A stretch of 64,000 nt of DNA from Mucilaginibacter terrigena (GTDB lineage: Bacteria; Bacteroidota; Bacteroidia; Sphingobacteriales; Sphingobacteriaceae), in assembly GCF_004168255.1 (NCBI RefSeq), contig NZ_SEWG01000002.1, positions 62,001 to 126,000 of the forward strand, given 5' to 3'. Made by a program: the position numbers and the translations under genes. Below the pieces are notes generated by a model. The model saw only the letters and a program-made list of their open reading frames with translations. It did no database searches and was not told the DNA's origin. Of this stretch, positions 24,377 through 33,471 are shown piece by piece. How positions within the stretch are numbered: position 1 is the stretch's first letter; every line of letters starts with the position of its first letter.

Positions 24377-25432
24377 ATGATTGATGAGACCGCCATAATT
24401 GACAGCGACGAACAGGACTTATTTGAGCACCTGCGCGTGGTTGTTGATAAGGGGCAATCGTTGTTGCGGATAGATAAATTTTTGATGCACCGCATCGAGA
24501 ATGCATCGCGCAACCGCATACAAAACGCTATTGAAGCCGGCAACGTGCTGGTGAACGATAAGCTTGCCAAATCCAGCTATAAGGTTAAACCGCAGGATGT
24601 GATATCGGTAGTGTTGCCACATCCGCCACGGGATACGGAAGTTTACCCCGAAAATCTGCCGATAGAAATTGTTTACGAGGATAACGATGTGCTGATAGTG
24701 AACAAAGCCGCCGGCATGGTGGTGCACCCCGGTTATAATAATTACACCGGCACACTGGTGAACGCGCTGGTGTATCACTTTAACCAGTTGCCAACCCTGC
24801 CGGGCAACGACGGGCGACCGGGGCTGGTGCACCGTATTGATAAGGATACCAGCGGACTGCTACTCATCAGCAAGAATGAGCGTAGCATGAACTACCTTGC
24901 CAAGCAGTTTTACGACCATACCATCAACCGTAAATACATTGCGCTTGCCTGGGGTGATATTGAGCAGGATGGTACCGTTAGCGGCTATATAGGCCGCAGT
25001 GTTAACGACCGCAGGGTGATGTCGATATACGACGACCCGGAGAAGGGCAAGTGGGCGGTAACGCATTATAAGGTGCTGGAGCGCATGGGCTATGTTACCC
25101 TGATAGAGTGCAAACTGGAAACCGGCCGTACCCACCAGATCCGCGCGCACATGAAGCATATTGGCCACCCGCTGTTTAGCGATACCATGTATGGCGGCGA
25201 CAAAATTTTGAAGGGCACCGTATTTAGCAAGTACCGCCAGTTTGTTGAAAACTGCTTTGAGATAATGCCGCGCCAGGCCTTGCACGCGCAATCGCTTGGG
25301 TTTTTGCACCCCTCGCTAAAAAAGGATATTTACTTTGAGGCGCCGTTGCCTGATGATTTTAAAGGCGCGTTGGAAAAGTGGAAAAAGTACACCAGCGCTA
25401 ATACACCCAATGATGGCACAAATGAAGATTAA
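24377..25432 (+). CDS. rluD: Ribosomal large-subunit pseudouridine synthase RluD-like
   Basis: RluD modifies uridines in helix 69 of 23S rRNA. The 351-aa protein has an N-terminal S4 RNA-binding domain (LLRIDKFLMHRIENASRNRIQNAI) and the catalytic motif GLVHRIDKDTSGLLLI with its essential Asp. LETGRTHQIRAHMKHIGHPL follows as expected. The ATG sits 4 nt after the -7 box. RluC/RluA-type specificity cannot be fully excluded. Confidence 0.92.
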   Translation: MIDETAIIDSDEQDLFEHLRVVVDKGQSLLRIDKFLMHRIENASRNRIQNAIEAGNVLVNDKLAKSSYKVKPQDVISVVLPHPPRDTEVYPENLPIEIVYEDNDVLIVNKAAGMVVHPGYNNYTGTLVNALVYHFNQLPTLPGNDGRPGLVHRIDKDTSGLLLISKNERSMNYLAKQFYDHTINRKYIALAWGDIEQDGTVSGYIGRSVNDRRVMSIYDDPEKGKWAVTHYKVLERMGYVTLIECKLETGRTHQIRAHMKHIGHPLFSDTMYGGDKILKGTVFSKYRQFVENCFEIMPRQALHAQSLGFLHPSLKKDIYFEAPLPDDFKGALEKWKKYTSANTPNDGTNED

Positions 25433-25530
25433 TTAAAATTTACGCAATCTAAATTGTAATAATCCCGTTAATAGCACTGATATTAACCATTTGAAATCTG
25501 CAAATTTGCACATCAAAAATCAGTACATAA

Positions 25531-26367
25531 ATGCCGCCTGTTTACATAAATTTTAACGGAGAAATACTACCTGCAGACAGCATACTGCTTACTATTGCAA
25601 ACCGGGGCTTTAAGTATGGCGATGGTTTGTTTGAGAGTATGCGGCTGATGAAGGGAAAGCTCAAATTCCCCGAGCTGCACGCCGAACGCTTGCAAAAGGG
25701 GATGAAGGCCCTGAAGATTGATGGCTACTCGCAGGCGGATGGCTGGTTTTTGAAAGAGAAGGTAGAAGAGCTGGCCCGTCGTAATAAAATAAAGCATGGC
25801 CGCTTGCGCCTAACCGTTTACCGCGATGCCGAGGGGCTTTACACGCCCACCCAAAACAAAATGGCCTATTGCCTGGAGATCCAGCCGATAGACGAGCCCC
25901 GTTACTTTTTGAACGAGCGCGGCCTGATCATGGATGTTTATACCGAGCTGCCAAAGCCGCTAAACTGGTTATCGAACATTAAAACCTGTAATTCGCTTTT
26001 GTATGTAATGGCGGGGATATACAAACAGCAGAATAAGCTGGACGACGTGTTTTTGATAAATCAGAACAGGTTTTTATGTGAAGCCAACAGCTCCAATATA
26101 TTTGTTTGGTATCAAAACCATTTGTACACCCCGGCATTAAGCGAAGGCTGTGTAGAGGGTGTGATGCGCCAGGTAGTAATGAAACTGGCCAGGGAAAACA
26201 ACATCCCCATTACCGAAGCCCAGATAAACCCCGAGATATTAAACCAGGCCGACGAAGTTTTTTTAACCAACGCCACCAAGGGCATACAATGGGTTATGGG
26301 TTACGGCGTAAAGCGGTATTTTAACCGTGTAAGCAAAGCGCTGATGGATGAGTTGAATAAGTTGTAG
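25531..26367 (+). CDS. Class IV aminotransferase (aminodeoxychorismate lyase / branched-chain type)
   Basis: The 278-aa protein is a fold-type IV PLP enzyme. It shows NRGFKYGDGLFESMR, the cofactor lysine in LSNIKTCNSLLYVMA, EANSSNIFVW and the turn SEGCVEGVMRQ. Members act as 4-amino-4-deoxychorismate lyase (PabC), branched-chain or D-amino-acid aminotransferases. A PabC role would complete folate synthesis with the pabB at 11420, but the two genes are far apart and this is inference. Confidence 0.85.
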   Translation: MPPVYINFNGEILPADSILLTIANRGFKYGDGLFESMRLMKGKLKFPELHAERLQKGMKALKIDGYSQADGWFLKEKVEELARRNKIKHGRLRLTVYRDAEGLYTPTQNKMAYCLEIQPIDEPRYFLNERGLIMDVYTELPKPLNWLSNIKTCNSLLYVMAGIYKQQNKLDDVFLINQNRFLCEANSSNIFVWYQNHLYTPALSEGCVEGVMRQVVMKLARENNIPITEAQINPEILNQADEVFLTNATKGIQWVMGYGVKRYFNRVSKALMDELNKL

Positions 26368-26426
26368 GGGGGAGGAATTTTGTAACAATTTTCATGGTTT
26401 GTTATCAAACGGATATATCTAATACC

Positions 26427-27074
26427 ATGAAAAAACCCGCCTTAATATCAACATTTTCAGCTCTATTAGTAATTATTTTATCAGCGTGTAACCCTAAGGC
26501 AGATTCGCCCGCTAAACAGTCAAAAACCGATATACCCGAACCTTTAGAGGAATCCGGTGGTGATGTGTTAAGTTTTAAACGATATGCATCGGATAACATG
26601 GTTAACGCCATATATTTAGATTTGGTGAAGAAAACATCCGATCTGCAAAGTTTAGAAGCACAGCTCGGAAAATTTAATGAAGGTAAGCCCGATAGTTTAG
26701 TAGCCTTTAATAATTACGCTGCTAAGGTCGAGAGTTATTATAGTTCCGCAAATCAAAATTTGGAGCGTATTGAAGACCCGATTCTAAAAGAAAGGCTAAA
26801 AACCCTTTTAGCCGCCGAAAAAGGCAAATACGCATTAAAAGCAAACGAGTTCGAAATCCTGATCAAGGATATCGACAGCCAAAACTTTGCCATAAAGGAT
26901 TACTATGAAACCTTAAAAATAGTAGCCACTCTGCCAGTTATTGTGAAATATCAAAACAACAACATCCCCGATGTAAAGAGGGTAAAGGCCGTAGATGAAC
27001 AAGCCAAATCATTAAAATCCAAAACCATTAAATTGGGTAAAAAATATGGTGGTGCGGGCGTGATTGGAAATTAA
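26427..27074 (+). CDS. Predicted lipoprotein with helical mature domain
   Basis: I start at MKKPALIST (26427), which gives a lipoprotein signal ending in LSAC; an upstream in-frame Met at 26394 would spoil it. The 215-aa product is charged and mainly helical after the cysteine (MVNAIYLDLVKKTSDLQSLEAQL and on). The family is not recognised. It precedes the REP cluster and the convergent RAYT gene. Confidence 0.7.
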   Translation: MKKPALISTFSALLVIILSACNPKADSPAKQSKTDIPEPLEESGGDVLSFKRYASDNMVNAIYLDLVKKTSDLQSLEAQLGKFNEGKPDSLVAFNNYAAKVESYYSSANQNLERIEDPILKERLKTLLAAEKGKYALKANEFEILIKDIDSQNFAIKDYYETLKIVATLPVIVKYQNNNIPDVKRVKAVDEQAKSLKSKTIKLGKKYGGAGVIGN

Positions 27075-27142
27075 GGGAATGTTTGTTTATTGTGTTAGCT
27101 AATTGCCGGGGAATTAAATTAGTTGCTGGTTGTAGCGTTGAA

Positions 27143-27303
27143 GGGTAGCTCCTATGGAGCAAAAAAATCACCGACTTTTTTCTACAAAGCGGTTGTTCCT
27201 ACGGAACAGTTGCATTTAACATATGAAGAGATTTTCATGCCCCAGTGGGGCTACCGCTTTGTAGCAAATAAATTAATAATGCTTTGCTCCGTAGGAGCTA
27301 CCC
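27143..27303. repeat. REP cluster: four palindromes in two nested inverted pairs
   Basis: The units are GCTCC-TAT-GGAGC (27148-27160), GTTCC-TAC-GGAAC (27195-27207), GCCCC-AGT-GGGGC (27239-27251) and GCTCC-GTA-GGAGC (27286-27298). The outer two are inverted copies over 21 nt (27143-27163 and 27283-27303, one mismatch). The inner two share CTACAAAGCGGT (27182-27193) and its complement (27253-27264). The cluster ends 6 bp before the stop of the RAYT gene. Confidence 0.88.
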
Positions 27304-27308
27304 GTCAC

Positions 27309-27770
27309 CTATTCAGGTTCTTTAAATATATAGCGCTCATCAAATGCTATATCAAAACTGGTCAGTAATTGACGGTATTCATCCAAGAATGTGGTTTTCT
27401 TATGATGTTCCTGCTGATTATTAATATAATTGACAACTTTAACAAGTTGCGATTTGCTGTAACTGAACGCACCATAGCCTTCCTGCCACTGAAATTTAGA
27501 TTTGGTCAATCTCTCTTTATTGATCCATTCCGAAGAATCGCCTTTAACTAAACGCATTAAATCAGAAACGGATTGCGCTGGATTTAAGCCGATGAACATG
27601 TGCACATGATCTGGCATATTGTTAATACTTAACATTTTATGCCCATTATTTTGAACTGTTGCAATAATATACAATCGCAACCTTTCATCCCAATCAGTAC
27701 TCAATAAAGCAGCCCGGTTTTTAACCGCAAACACAATATGAATATAAAGTTGGGTGTAGGTATTTGACAT
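27309..27770 (-). CDS. REP-associated tyrosine transposase (RAYT, Y1/IS200-like)
   Basis: The 153-aa protein is a Y1 HUH-type transposase. It has the metal-binding HVH (His55-His57 in MPDHVHMFIGL) and the catalytic tyrosine in KVVNYINNQQEHH (Tyr115). RAYTs are domesticated IS200 relatives that process REP palindromes and usually occur as single copies. The REP cluster directly at its 3' end fits that role. The gene is intact. It starts 7 bp after the fmt stop and runs in the same direction. Confidence 0.92.
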   Translation of the reverse strand: MSNTYTQLYIHIVFAVKNRAALLSTDWDERLRLYIIATVQNNGHKMLSINNMPDHVHMFIGLNPAQSVSDLMRLVKGDSSEWINKERLTKSKFQWQEGYGAFSYSKSQLVKVVNYINNQQEHHKKTTFLDEYRQLLTSFDIAFDERYIFKEPE

Positions 27771-27777
27771 TGTTCCT

Positions 27778-28695
27778 TTACAACTTATTCCCCCGCAAAA
27801 ACTCCTCTATACTCATGCGTTTTTTGCCTTCTAACTGCACATCGGTAACAATAATGAATCCATCCTTTGCGGCAAATTTTAACTGGGTTTTGTTGTTGGT
27901 GATAAACCCGCCGGCGGCAATTCCGGGCTCGCCGGGCTCGTAATTGGCGTTGTATATTTTCAGCACTTTATCATTCAATATTGTATAAGCTGTAGGCGAG
28001 GGGCTTAAGCCGCGGATCAAATTATAAACCTGCTCAACCGGTTGGTTAAAATCTACCAGGCAATCCGTCTTGAATAATTTGGGGGCATGTTTTAATTCCA
28101 TGCCCTCGGCAAGTTGTTCCTGCGGATGCTCGTTATAACGGCCGCTTTCAATGCCCTTAACGGTTTTTACCAGCAGGCCCGCGCCTTTATTCATCAGGCG
28201 GTCGTGTAGTTCGCCGGCGGTTTCGGTGCCGGTTAGGGTAACTTTTTCGGTGAACAGGATGTCGCCGGTATCAATATCATGTTTCAAGAAAAAAGTGGTA
28301 ACACCACTTTCCTTTTCGCCGTTGATAATGGCCCAGTTAATGGGTGCCGCGCCGCGGTATTGCGGCAGTAGCGAGGCATGCAGATTAATGGTGCCTTTTG
28401 GCGGCATGTTCCAAACCACCTCGGGCAGCATGCGGAAGGCTACTACCACCTGTAAATCGGCTTTAAGAGCTTCCAGTTCCTGCAAAAAATCGGGGTTCTT
28501 CAACTTTTCGGGCTGCAGCACTTTTATGCCGTTGGCATCGGCATATTGCTTCACTGCCGACTGATTCACCTTTTGGCCCCGGCCGGCAGGCTTATCGGGT
28601 GCGGTAATTACCGCAACAATATCGCTGCCGGCTTTTATCAGCGCATCAAGCGATGCAACGGCGAAGGCAGGGGTACCCATAAATATAATTCTCAT
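27778..28695 (-). CDS. fmt: Methionyl-tRNA formyltransferase
   Basis: Fmt formylates the initiator Met-tRNA with 10-formyl-tetrahydrofolate. The 305-aa protein begins MRIIFMGTPAFAV and contains INLHASLLPQYRGAAPINWAIINGE with the catalytic His and the hydrolase-fold core GVTTFFLKHDIDTGDIL. The C-terminal tRNA-binding domain (about 205-305) is complete. It lies between namZ upstream and the RAYT gene downstream. Confidence 0.97.
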   Translation of the reverse strand: MRIIFMGTPAFAVASLDALIKAGSDIVAVITAPDKPAGRGQKVNQSAVKQYADANGIKVLQPEKLKNPDFLQELEALKADLQVVVAFRMLPEVVWNMPPKGTINLHASLLPQYRGAAPINWAIINGEKESGVTTFFLKHDIDTGDILFTEKVTLTGTETAGELHDRLMNKGAGLLVKTVKGIESGRYNEHPQEQLAEGMELKHAPKLFKTDCLVDFNQPVEQVYNLIRGLSPSPTAYTILNDKVLKIYNANYEPGEPGIAAGGFITNNKTQLKFAAKDGFIIVTDVQLEGKKRMSIEEFLRGNKL

Positions 28696-28721
28696 TTGCG
28701 CGCTCAGTTTTTGGCAGCTAC

Positions 28722-29966
28722 CTATTTGTATAATAAATATTTACTGCGTGTTACTTTAAATTTTGACAATGCCGGTTCCCAGCTTTGGCGTATCTCGGCT
28801 TCGGTTTTACCTGCAATAATTTGTTTCCTCAGTTCGTCGTTCCCGGCCAGCCTTTTTAAATACGGTGTAAAAAAGTGGGCCTTATCCGGGTATATGTTGT
28901 ACATATCAATCAACCACGCCAAATTAAGCTTTCCGCTGCTGCGGATGGTTTGCATATTGTAATTTTTAAGATCGAGCCCATAACAAACGGTATCTTTTAA
29001 CGGTGGGTTATCGCTCATGCCGGGGATGCTTACCGGCTTAAACGAAAAATCGTATTTACCCTTTAAAAGCGGGCTGCCTATAACCTGGAAAGGGAATAAC
29101 GTTCCGCGACCAAGGCTAAGCTTTGTGCCCTCAAAAAAACAGATATGCGGATATAATAAAATAGACTGCGCCGTGTTCAGGTTTGGCGAAGGGCCTACAG
29201 GCAATATGTAATCCATATCGCGCGCGTAATTGGCCACCTTGATGATCTTCAGCTTACACTTTACTTTGTTTTTTAACCAGCCTTCGCCGTTTATCATTTG
29301 GGCGTATTCGGCTATGGTCATGCCATGCAGGATGGGGATGGGGTGCATCCCCACAAACGACCGATAATTGGCGGTATCCAATACAGGGCCATCAACATAA
29401 ACACTATTAGGGTTTGGCCTGTCCAGTATCATCAGTTCGATATTGTTTTCGGCGCAGGCTTCCATCACATAATGCAGGGTAGATATGTAGGTGTAAAAGC
29501 GTGTACCAACATCCTGTACATCAAATATCATCAGGTCGATACCTTTCAGGTCGGCAGGCGTAGGCTTATAGTGCTTGCCATAAAGCGATATGGCGGGCAG
29601 GCCGGTCACCTTATCGGTGGTGTTATCTATCTGTGCGCCATCGCTTGCGTTACCCCTAAAGCCATGTTCGGGGCCATAGATCTTTTTAATACCTACCCCC
29701 AGTTTTAAAAGACTATCAACCAGCGGCGTTTTATTGCTGCCGATGATGGACGTTTGGTTTATCAGCATCCCAATTTTGCGGCCTTTAAGGTAAGGCAGGT
29801 ATGCGTCAAGCCTGTCGGCAGCAGGCAGTATGGGAGCTATTATTTTTTTTACGGCTACCGTTTTGTCAACTTTAGCGGTTGCTTTAGGGCTTTGCGCAAA
29901 ATTGTCGCATTTAAAAAATAGCAGGCTTACTGCTACCAGCGGGATATATAGTTTGATGCCTATCAT
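28722..29966 (-). CDS. DUF1343 protein, NamZ-like exo-beta-N-acetylmuramidase
   Basis: NamZ (DUF1343) releases terminal N-acetylmuramic acid from peptidoglycan fragments. The 414-aa protein has an N-terminal signal peptide with SLLFFKC, which may be a lipobox (Cys at residue 20). The catalytic domain shows GMLINQTSIIG, YGPEHGFRGNASDG, MIFDVQDVGTRFYTYISTL and DRPNPN. The family call is firm; activity is inferred. It precedes fmt by 26 bp and is divergent from the ABC permease gene. Confidence 0.88.
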   Translation of the reverse strand: MIGIKLYIPLVAVSLLFFKCDNFAQSPKATAKVDKTVAVKKIIAPILPAADRLDAYLPYLKGRKIGMLINQTSIIGSNKTPLVDSLLKLGVGIKKIYGPEHGFRGNASDGAQIDNTTDKVTGLPAISLYGKHYKPTPADLKGIDLMIFDVQDVGTRFYTYISTLHYVMEACAENNIELMILDRPNPNSVYVDGPVLDTANYRSFVGMHPIPILHGMTIAEYAQMINGEGWLKNKVKCKLKIIKVANYARDMDYILPVGPSPNLNTAQSILLYPHICFFEGTKLSLGRGTLFPFQVIGSPLLKGKYDFSFKPVSIPGMSDNPPLKDTVCYGLDLKNYNMQTIRSSGKLNLAWLIDMYNIYPDKAHFFTPYLKRLAGNDELRKQIIAGKTEAEIRQSWEPALSKFKVTRSKYLLYK

Positions 29967-29984
29967 AAGTTTTTGATGTTAAAG

Positions 29985-29992
29985 CAAATTTA
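29985..29992 (-). promoter_or_regulatory. namZ -7 box TAAATTTG
   Basis: TAAATTTG on the minus strand lies 18 nt before the ATG at 29966. Confidence 0.5.
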
Positions 29993-30051
29993 AAAGCAGT
30001 ATGTTTATTGTAAAAACGCATCTTTGCGAAGGTACAAAAATCATTTCAGCA

Positions 30052-31272
30052 TTGAATTTCGCCGGGTTTATATCAAGTCGTATTACATTTAAGAGCAAGC
30101 GTACTTTCTCAAAATTAATTGTGCGCATAGCCATTATTGGCATTATGCTTGGCCTGGGCGTAATGATACTTTCCCTGGCCGTTATAAAAGGATTTAAACA
30201 AGAAATACGCGAAAAGGTTAGGGGTTTTGGTGGCGATATCCAAATTGTGAAAACGGATAACAACACCTCGTACGAGAAATCGACCTTTGCGGATAGTGCC
30301 GGCCTGGTAAAGGATATTAAATCAGTTAGCCAGGTAGATGCTGTTTATCCTTACGCAACAAAACCCGGTATCATCAAAGCCAATAACGAAATAGAGGGCG
30401 TAGTGCTTAAAGGGGTGGATAAGCATTACAATTGGGATTATCTTAAAAAAGCGCTGGTAGCGGGCACGGTTATCAACTATACCGATACAACCGATGTGCA
30501 GCTACAGATCATGATATCGCAGTTAACGGCCAACCGCTTAAAGCTGAAAGCGGGCGACGACCTTAAAATGTATTTTGTGCAGGAGCCCCTGCGCCAGCGT
30601 AAGCTTAAAATAGTGGGCATATTTAACCTGGGGGTTGATGAAGTTGACAAAACCTTTGTAATTGGCGACCTGGCACTCATAAAGCGTTTAAACGATTGGA
30701 AACATGGTGAAATAGGCGGATATGAAGTAATTATCAAGGACTTTGACAAGCTGAACACCACAGCCAACGAAATTGATAATAAACTGCCCATCAAACTAAG
30801 GTCGTTTACCATCTTAGAAAATTACCCAACCATTTTTGAATGGTTAGGCATGCTTGATGTTAATGCCGTGGTAATGCTGGTGCTGATGATTGCCGTAGCC
30901 GTTATCAACATGATATCGGCATTGCTTATTATGATATTGGAGCGCACGGCTATGATAGGTATTTTTAAAGCCATGGGCGCGGGTAACTGGGCAATTCAAA
31001 AGATATTTTTGTACAATGCTGCTTACCTTATTGGGGTGGGCTTGTTGTTAGGTAACGCCTTTGGGCTTGGCTTAGGCTTTTTTCAGCAATCCACACATTT
31101 TTTTAAACTGGACCAGGCATCCTATTACATGACCTTTGTACCCATAAAAATTGTTTGGATGGATGTGCTCCTGCTCAATTTGGGTACACTTACAGTTTGC
31201 TTGCTGGTGCTTATAATCCCATCGATGCTGGTTACACGCATATCGCCTGTGAAAGCCATCAGGTTTAAATAG
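30052..31272 (+). CDS. FtsX/LolE-type ABC transporter permease
   Basis: The protein has one N-terminal membrane segment (IAIIGIMLGLGVMILSLAVI), a periplasmic MacB-like domain of about 220 residues, and three C-terminal membrane segments ending in MLVTRISPVKAIRFK. This is the layout of lipoprotein-releasing LolC/E and related permeases. No ATPase gene is adjacent. An ATG at 30001 would add 17 polar residues and a -7-like element (CATCTTTG, 30018-30025) lies within them, so I prefer the TTG at 30052 (406 aa). Confidence 0.85.
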   Translation: MNFAGFISSRITFKSKRTFSKLIVRIAIIGIMLGLGVMILSLAVIKGFKQEIREKVRGFGGDIQIVKTDNNTSYEKSTFADSAGLVKDIKSVSQVDAVYPYATKPGIIKANNEIEGVVLKGVDKHYNWDYLKKALVAGTVINYTDTTDVQLQIMISQLTANRLKLKAGDDLKMYFVQEPLRQRKLKIVGIFNLGVDEVDKTFVIGDLALIKRLNDWKHGEIGGYEVIIKDFDKLNTTANEIDNKLPIKLRSFTILENYPTIFEWLGMLDVNAVVMLVLMIAVAVINMISALLIMILERTAMIGIFKAMGAGNWAIQKIFLYNAAYLIGVGLLLGNAFGLGLGFFQQSTHFFKLDQASYYMTFVPIKIVWMDVLLLNLGTLTVCLLVLIIPSMLVTRISPVKAIRFK

Positions 31273-31351
31273 GGCAGAAAGCTGAAATCAAAAAGTAAAA
31301 AGCAAAATCAAAAAGGCAGGAGCAGCTTTAAGCTTCGCTCCCGCTCAAATA

Positions 31352-32782
31352 CTATTTCTTCTGCGTTTTAAAGCTGAATTTGAGGTTTACGCCACCGGCA
31401 CCAAACCTGATATCCTGCGCGCCAAGCCCGCCCAGCGGGTACTTAACAAAGGGCTCGACAATAAGCCTGTTGTTACCCACAGGGTAACCAAGCCCGAACG
31501 ATAAGTTAAGAGTTTTACCAAAGTAAAAGCTGTTAAAACTGTTGTGCGCGGTTTGCTCCGACTGGCTGTTTTGGGCAGATGCGCCATTACCGTAAGTGTA
31601 GCGGTAAGTGTAATTCTCATCTATAAAAGTACCCGAACTTAACCCCGCCGATATATAAGCATCACTTTTTTGCGGGTTAAATTCGTATTTTATATTGATA
31701 GGGATATCAAGGCCTACAAGGTTGGCATTGTAATTTTTGAAAACCGGCACCAGCGCGGCAGATGAACCAAAAAGCGCCTCTTGTTTTAACGGGGCTGCAG
31801 CCGCGAATGTATTGGTTGCGGCCTGCGGCGCAGTTGTATTATAACTTAACGAGTTTTGGGCCAGGGCTATCCCGGTTGATAGTTTAAGGTTTTTGCTCAG
31901 CTTGAAATCGGATGTGAAACCGGCACCGGCGTTTATTTGGTTGGTGCTGCCCTCGGCATAGTTAAAATAGGTAGCGGCGTAAACGCTAAAGTTCACCTTT
32001 TTATCGGTTTGCTTATCAGCCTTTTTATTATTCCGCGCAGTTTGCTGCAGGCGGTCGGCCTCAAACATGGCATCAATAGAGCGTTTTGTCGGCTGTGGCT
32101 GTTTAACACCGTCAGCTGGTGCAATATTATTTGGTGTTTGTGCTACATTATTGTTAACCGGCTGCGTATTGCTCGCAATTTGAGGCTGATCTGTAATAAC
32201 GCTGTTAATTGCCTTTTGGGTATCGATGGCAGGCTTGCCGCTATTGTTTGTTGCCGGCACGGTTTGCGCTATGCCATTAGATGGCAACTGCCATGGCTGC
32301 GGGTGCCCCACCCAGGTATTTGCTTTTGTATTGGATGGCATATTACCGGCGCTGTAAACACCGGGTGCAGTTGCGCCGGGCTCAATAATGCGCCGTGGCG
32401 TTACCAAGCTGTTATTTGCAGCAGGCGCGGGGGCGTTGTTAGCCATCACAGGTGCCTGCTTAGTTAAGGATGTATCGGTACTGCCGGTGTTTGCCGGGGC
32501 GCTATCTGTTACAGGCGCGGGCTGCTGTTTGTTAATAGCAGGCTTTACAGCAATATTATTTGCACCGGTGCCCTGGTTATTGAACCATAAACCGATGCTC
32601 AAAAATACTAAAACAACAGCCGCGGCGCTGCTCCACCAAAGCCAGGCAACTTTTTTACCTTTTTCTTCGGCAGGCAGTTTCTTCTTTAACTGCTCCCAAC
32701 CATACTCAACACCGGGGTGTTCGTAGTTATCAAACACCTCACTAATGTGGTTGGTTAGTTTATTATCAAACTGCTCATCCAT
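31352..32782 (-). CDS. Dual-membrane-spanning anti-sigma factor (Dma-like)
   Basis: The 476-aa protein has an unusual three-part layout. Residues 1-44 form a short anti-sigma-like cytoplasmic domain (YGWEQLKKKLPAEEK). Residues 45-67 are a single membrane helix. Residues 68-262 are a disordered linker rich in Pro, Ala, Asn, Gln and Thr. Residues 263-476 are beta strands of an outer-membrane barrel (VNFSVYAATYFNYAEG through GAGGVNLKFSFKTQKK). One chain would therefore cross both membranes, as described for the Dma proteins of Bacteroides thetaiotaomicron. Its start overlaps the ECF sigma gene by 8 bp. Confidence 0.82.
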   Translation of the reverse strand: MDEQFDNKLTNHISEVFDNYEHPGVEYGWEQLKKKLPAEEKGKKVAWLWWSSAAAVVLVFLSIGLWFNNQGTGANNIAVKPAINKQQPAPVTDSAPANTGSTDTSLTKQAPVMANNAPAPAANNSLVTPRRIIEPGATAPGVYSAGNMPSNTKANTWVGHPQPWQLPSNGIAQTVPATNNSGKPAIDTQKAINSVITDQPQIASNTQPVNNNVAQTPNNIAPADGVKQPQPTKRSIDAMFEADRLQQTARNNKKADKQTDKKVNFSVYAATYFNYAEGSTNQINAGAGFTSDFKLSKNLKLSTGIALAQNSLSYNTTAPQAATNTFAAAAPLKQEALFGSSAALVPVFKNYNANLVGLDIPINIKYEFNPQKSDAYISAGLSSGTFIDENYTYRYTYGNGASAQNSQSEQTAHNSFNSFYFGKTLNLSFGLGYPVGNNRLIVEPFVKYPLGGLGAQDIRFGAGGVNLKFSFKTQKK

Positions 32783-33329
32783 GGTTTCGTGTTTCAGTTG
32801 TTAACAGATGCCTTAACTTATCCTTAGCCCGGCTTAAATAAACTCTTGATGAGCTTGCAGGCAAATTCAATATCTTGCTTATCTCATCATGGTTGTAACC
32901 ATCTATTTCGTACATGTTAAAAATTGTAAGCTGTATTTGAGGCAATTGCTTCATCAGCTTTAAAATATCCTGTGCATTTAAACTTTCAATAACAGTGGCG
33001 TTGTTGCCTACGCCATAGGCATCTTCAATATCTGTGATGTTTTGATGTTTTAATTCTTTACGGCGCCGGTCAATTGCGGTGTTCACAACAATTGTGCGCA
33101 GCCACGCCCTGAAGGGCTTATCGGTATTGTACGTGTTTATGTTATTAAAAATTTTTATAAAAGCATCGTTAACAACCTCTAAAGCATCATCTTCGTTTAA
33201 ACTATAGCGCATACTTACACCCATAGCATAGCCATAAAACTGTTTGTATAGTAATTCCTGGTGTTTTATGCTGCCTGATTTACACTTACTGATTATCTCA
33301 TCTTCAGTAATGCGGTGAAGTAAATGCAT
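32775..33329 (-). CDS. ECF sigma factor paired with the Dma-like protein
   Basis: This 184-aa sigma-70 family protein has region 2 (HQELLYKQFYGYAMGVSMRY, DALEVVNDAFIKIFNNI, and FRAWLRTIVVNTAIDRRRK) and region 4 (LPQIQLTIFNMYEIDGYNHD, then EISKILNLPASSSRVYLSRAK). It should direct RNA polymerase when its anti-sigma factor lets go. The downstream gene overlaps it by 8 bp and encodes the likely anti-sigma factor. In B. thetaiotaomicron such pairs affect vesiculation; the regulon here is unknown. Confidence 0.92.
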   Translation of the reverse strand: MHLLHRITEDEIISKCKSGSIKHQELLYKQFYGYAMGVSMRYSLNEDDALEVVNDAFIKIFNNINTYNTDKPFRAWLRTIVVNTAIDRRRKELKHQNITDIEDAYGVGNNATVIESLNAQDILKLMKQLPQIQLTIFNMYEIDGYNHDEISKILNLPASSSRVYLSRAKDKLRHLLTTETRNHG

Positions 33330-33471
33330 TAATTACTGTTAATACTGCTTAAGCTGATTTATACAATACGCACCAAAATCACAAACGTTACAACCCGGGC
33401 AATTTTTATTAACCACAAACACCCATAGCTTTAGCTATGCCAACCATGTGTGCCTGCAGTAATAATAATAA

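Noticed and set aside
30001..30051. ATG at 30001 as the start of the ABC permease
   Set aside because: The added residues are polar and a -7-like element lies within them; the TTG at 30052 gives the normal family N-terminus. Not certain.
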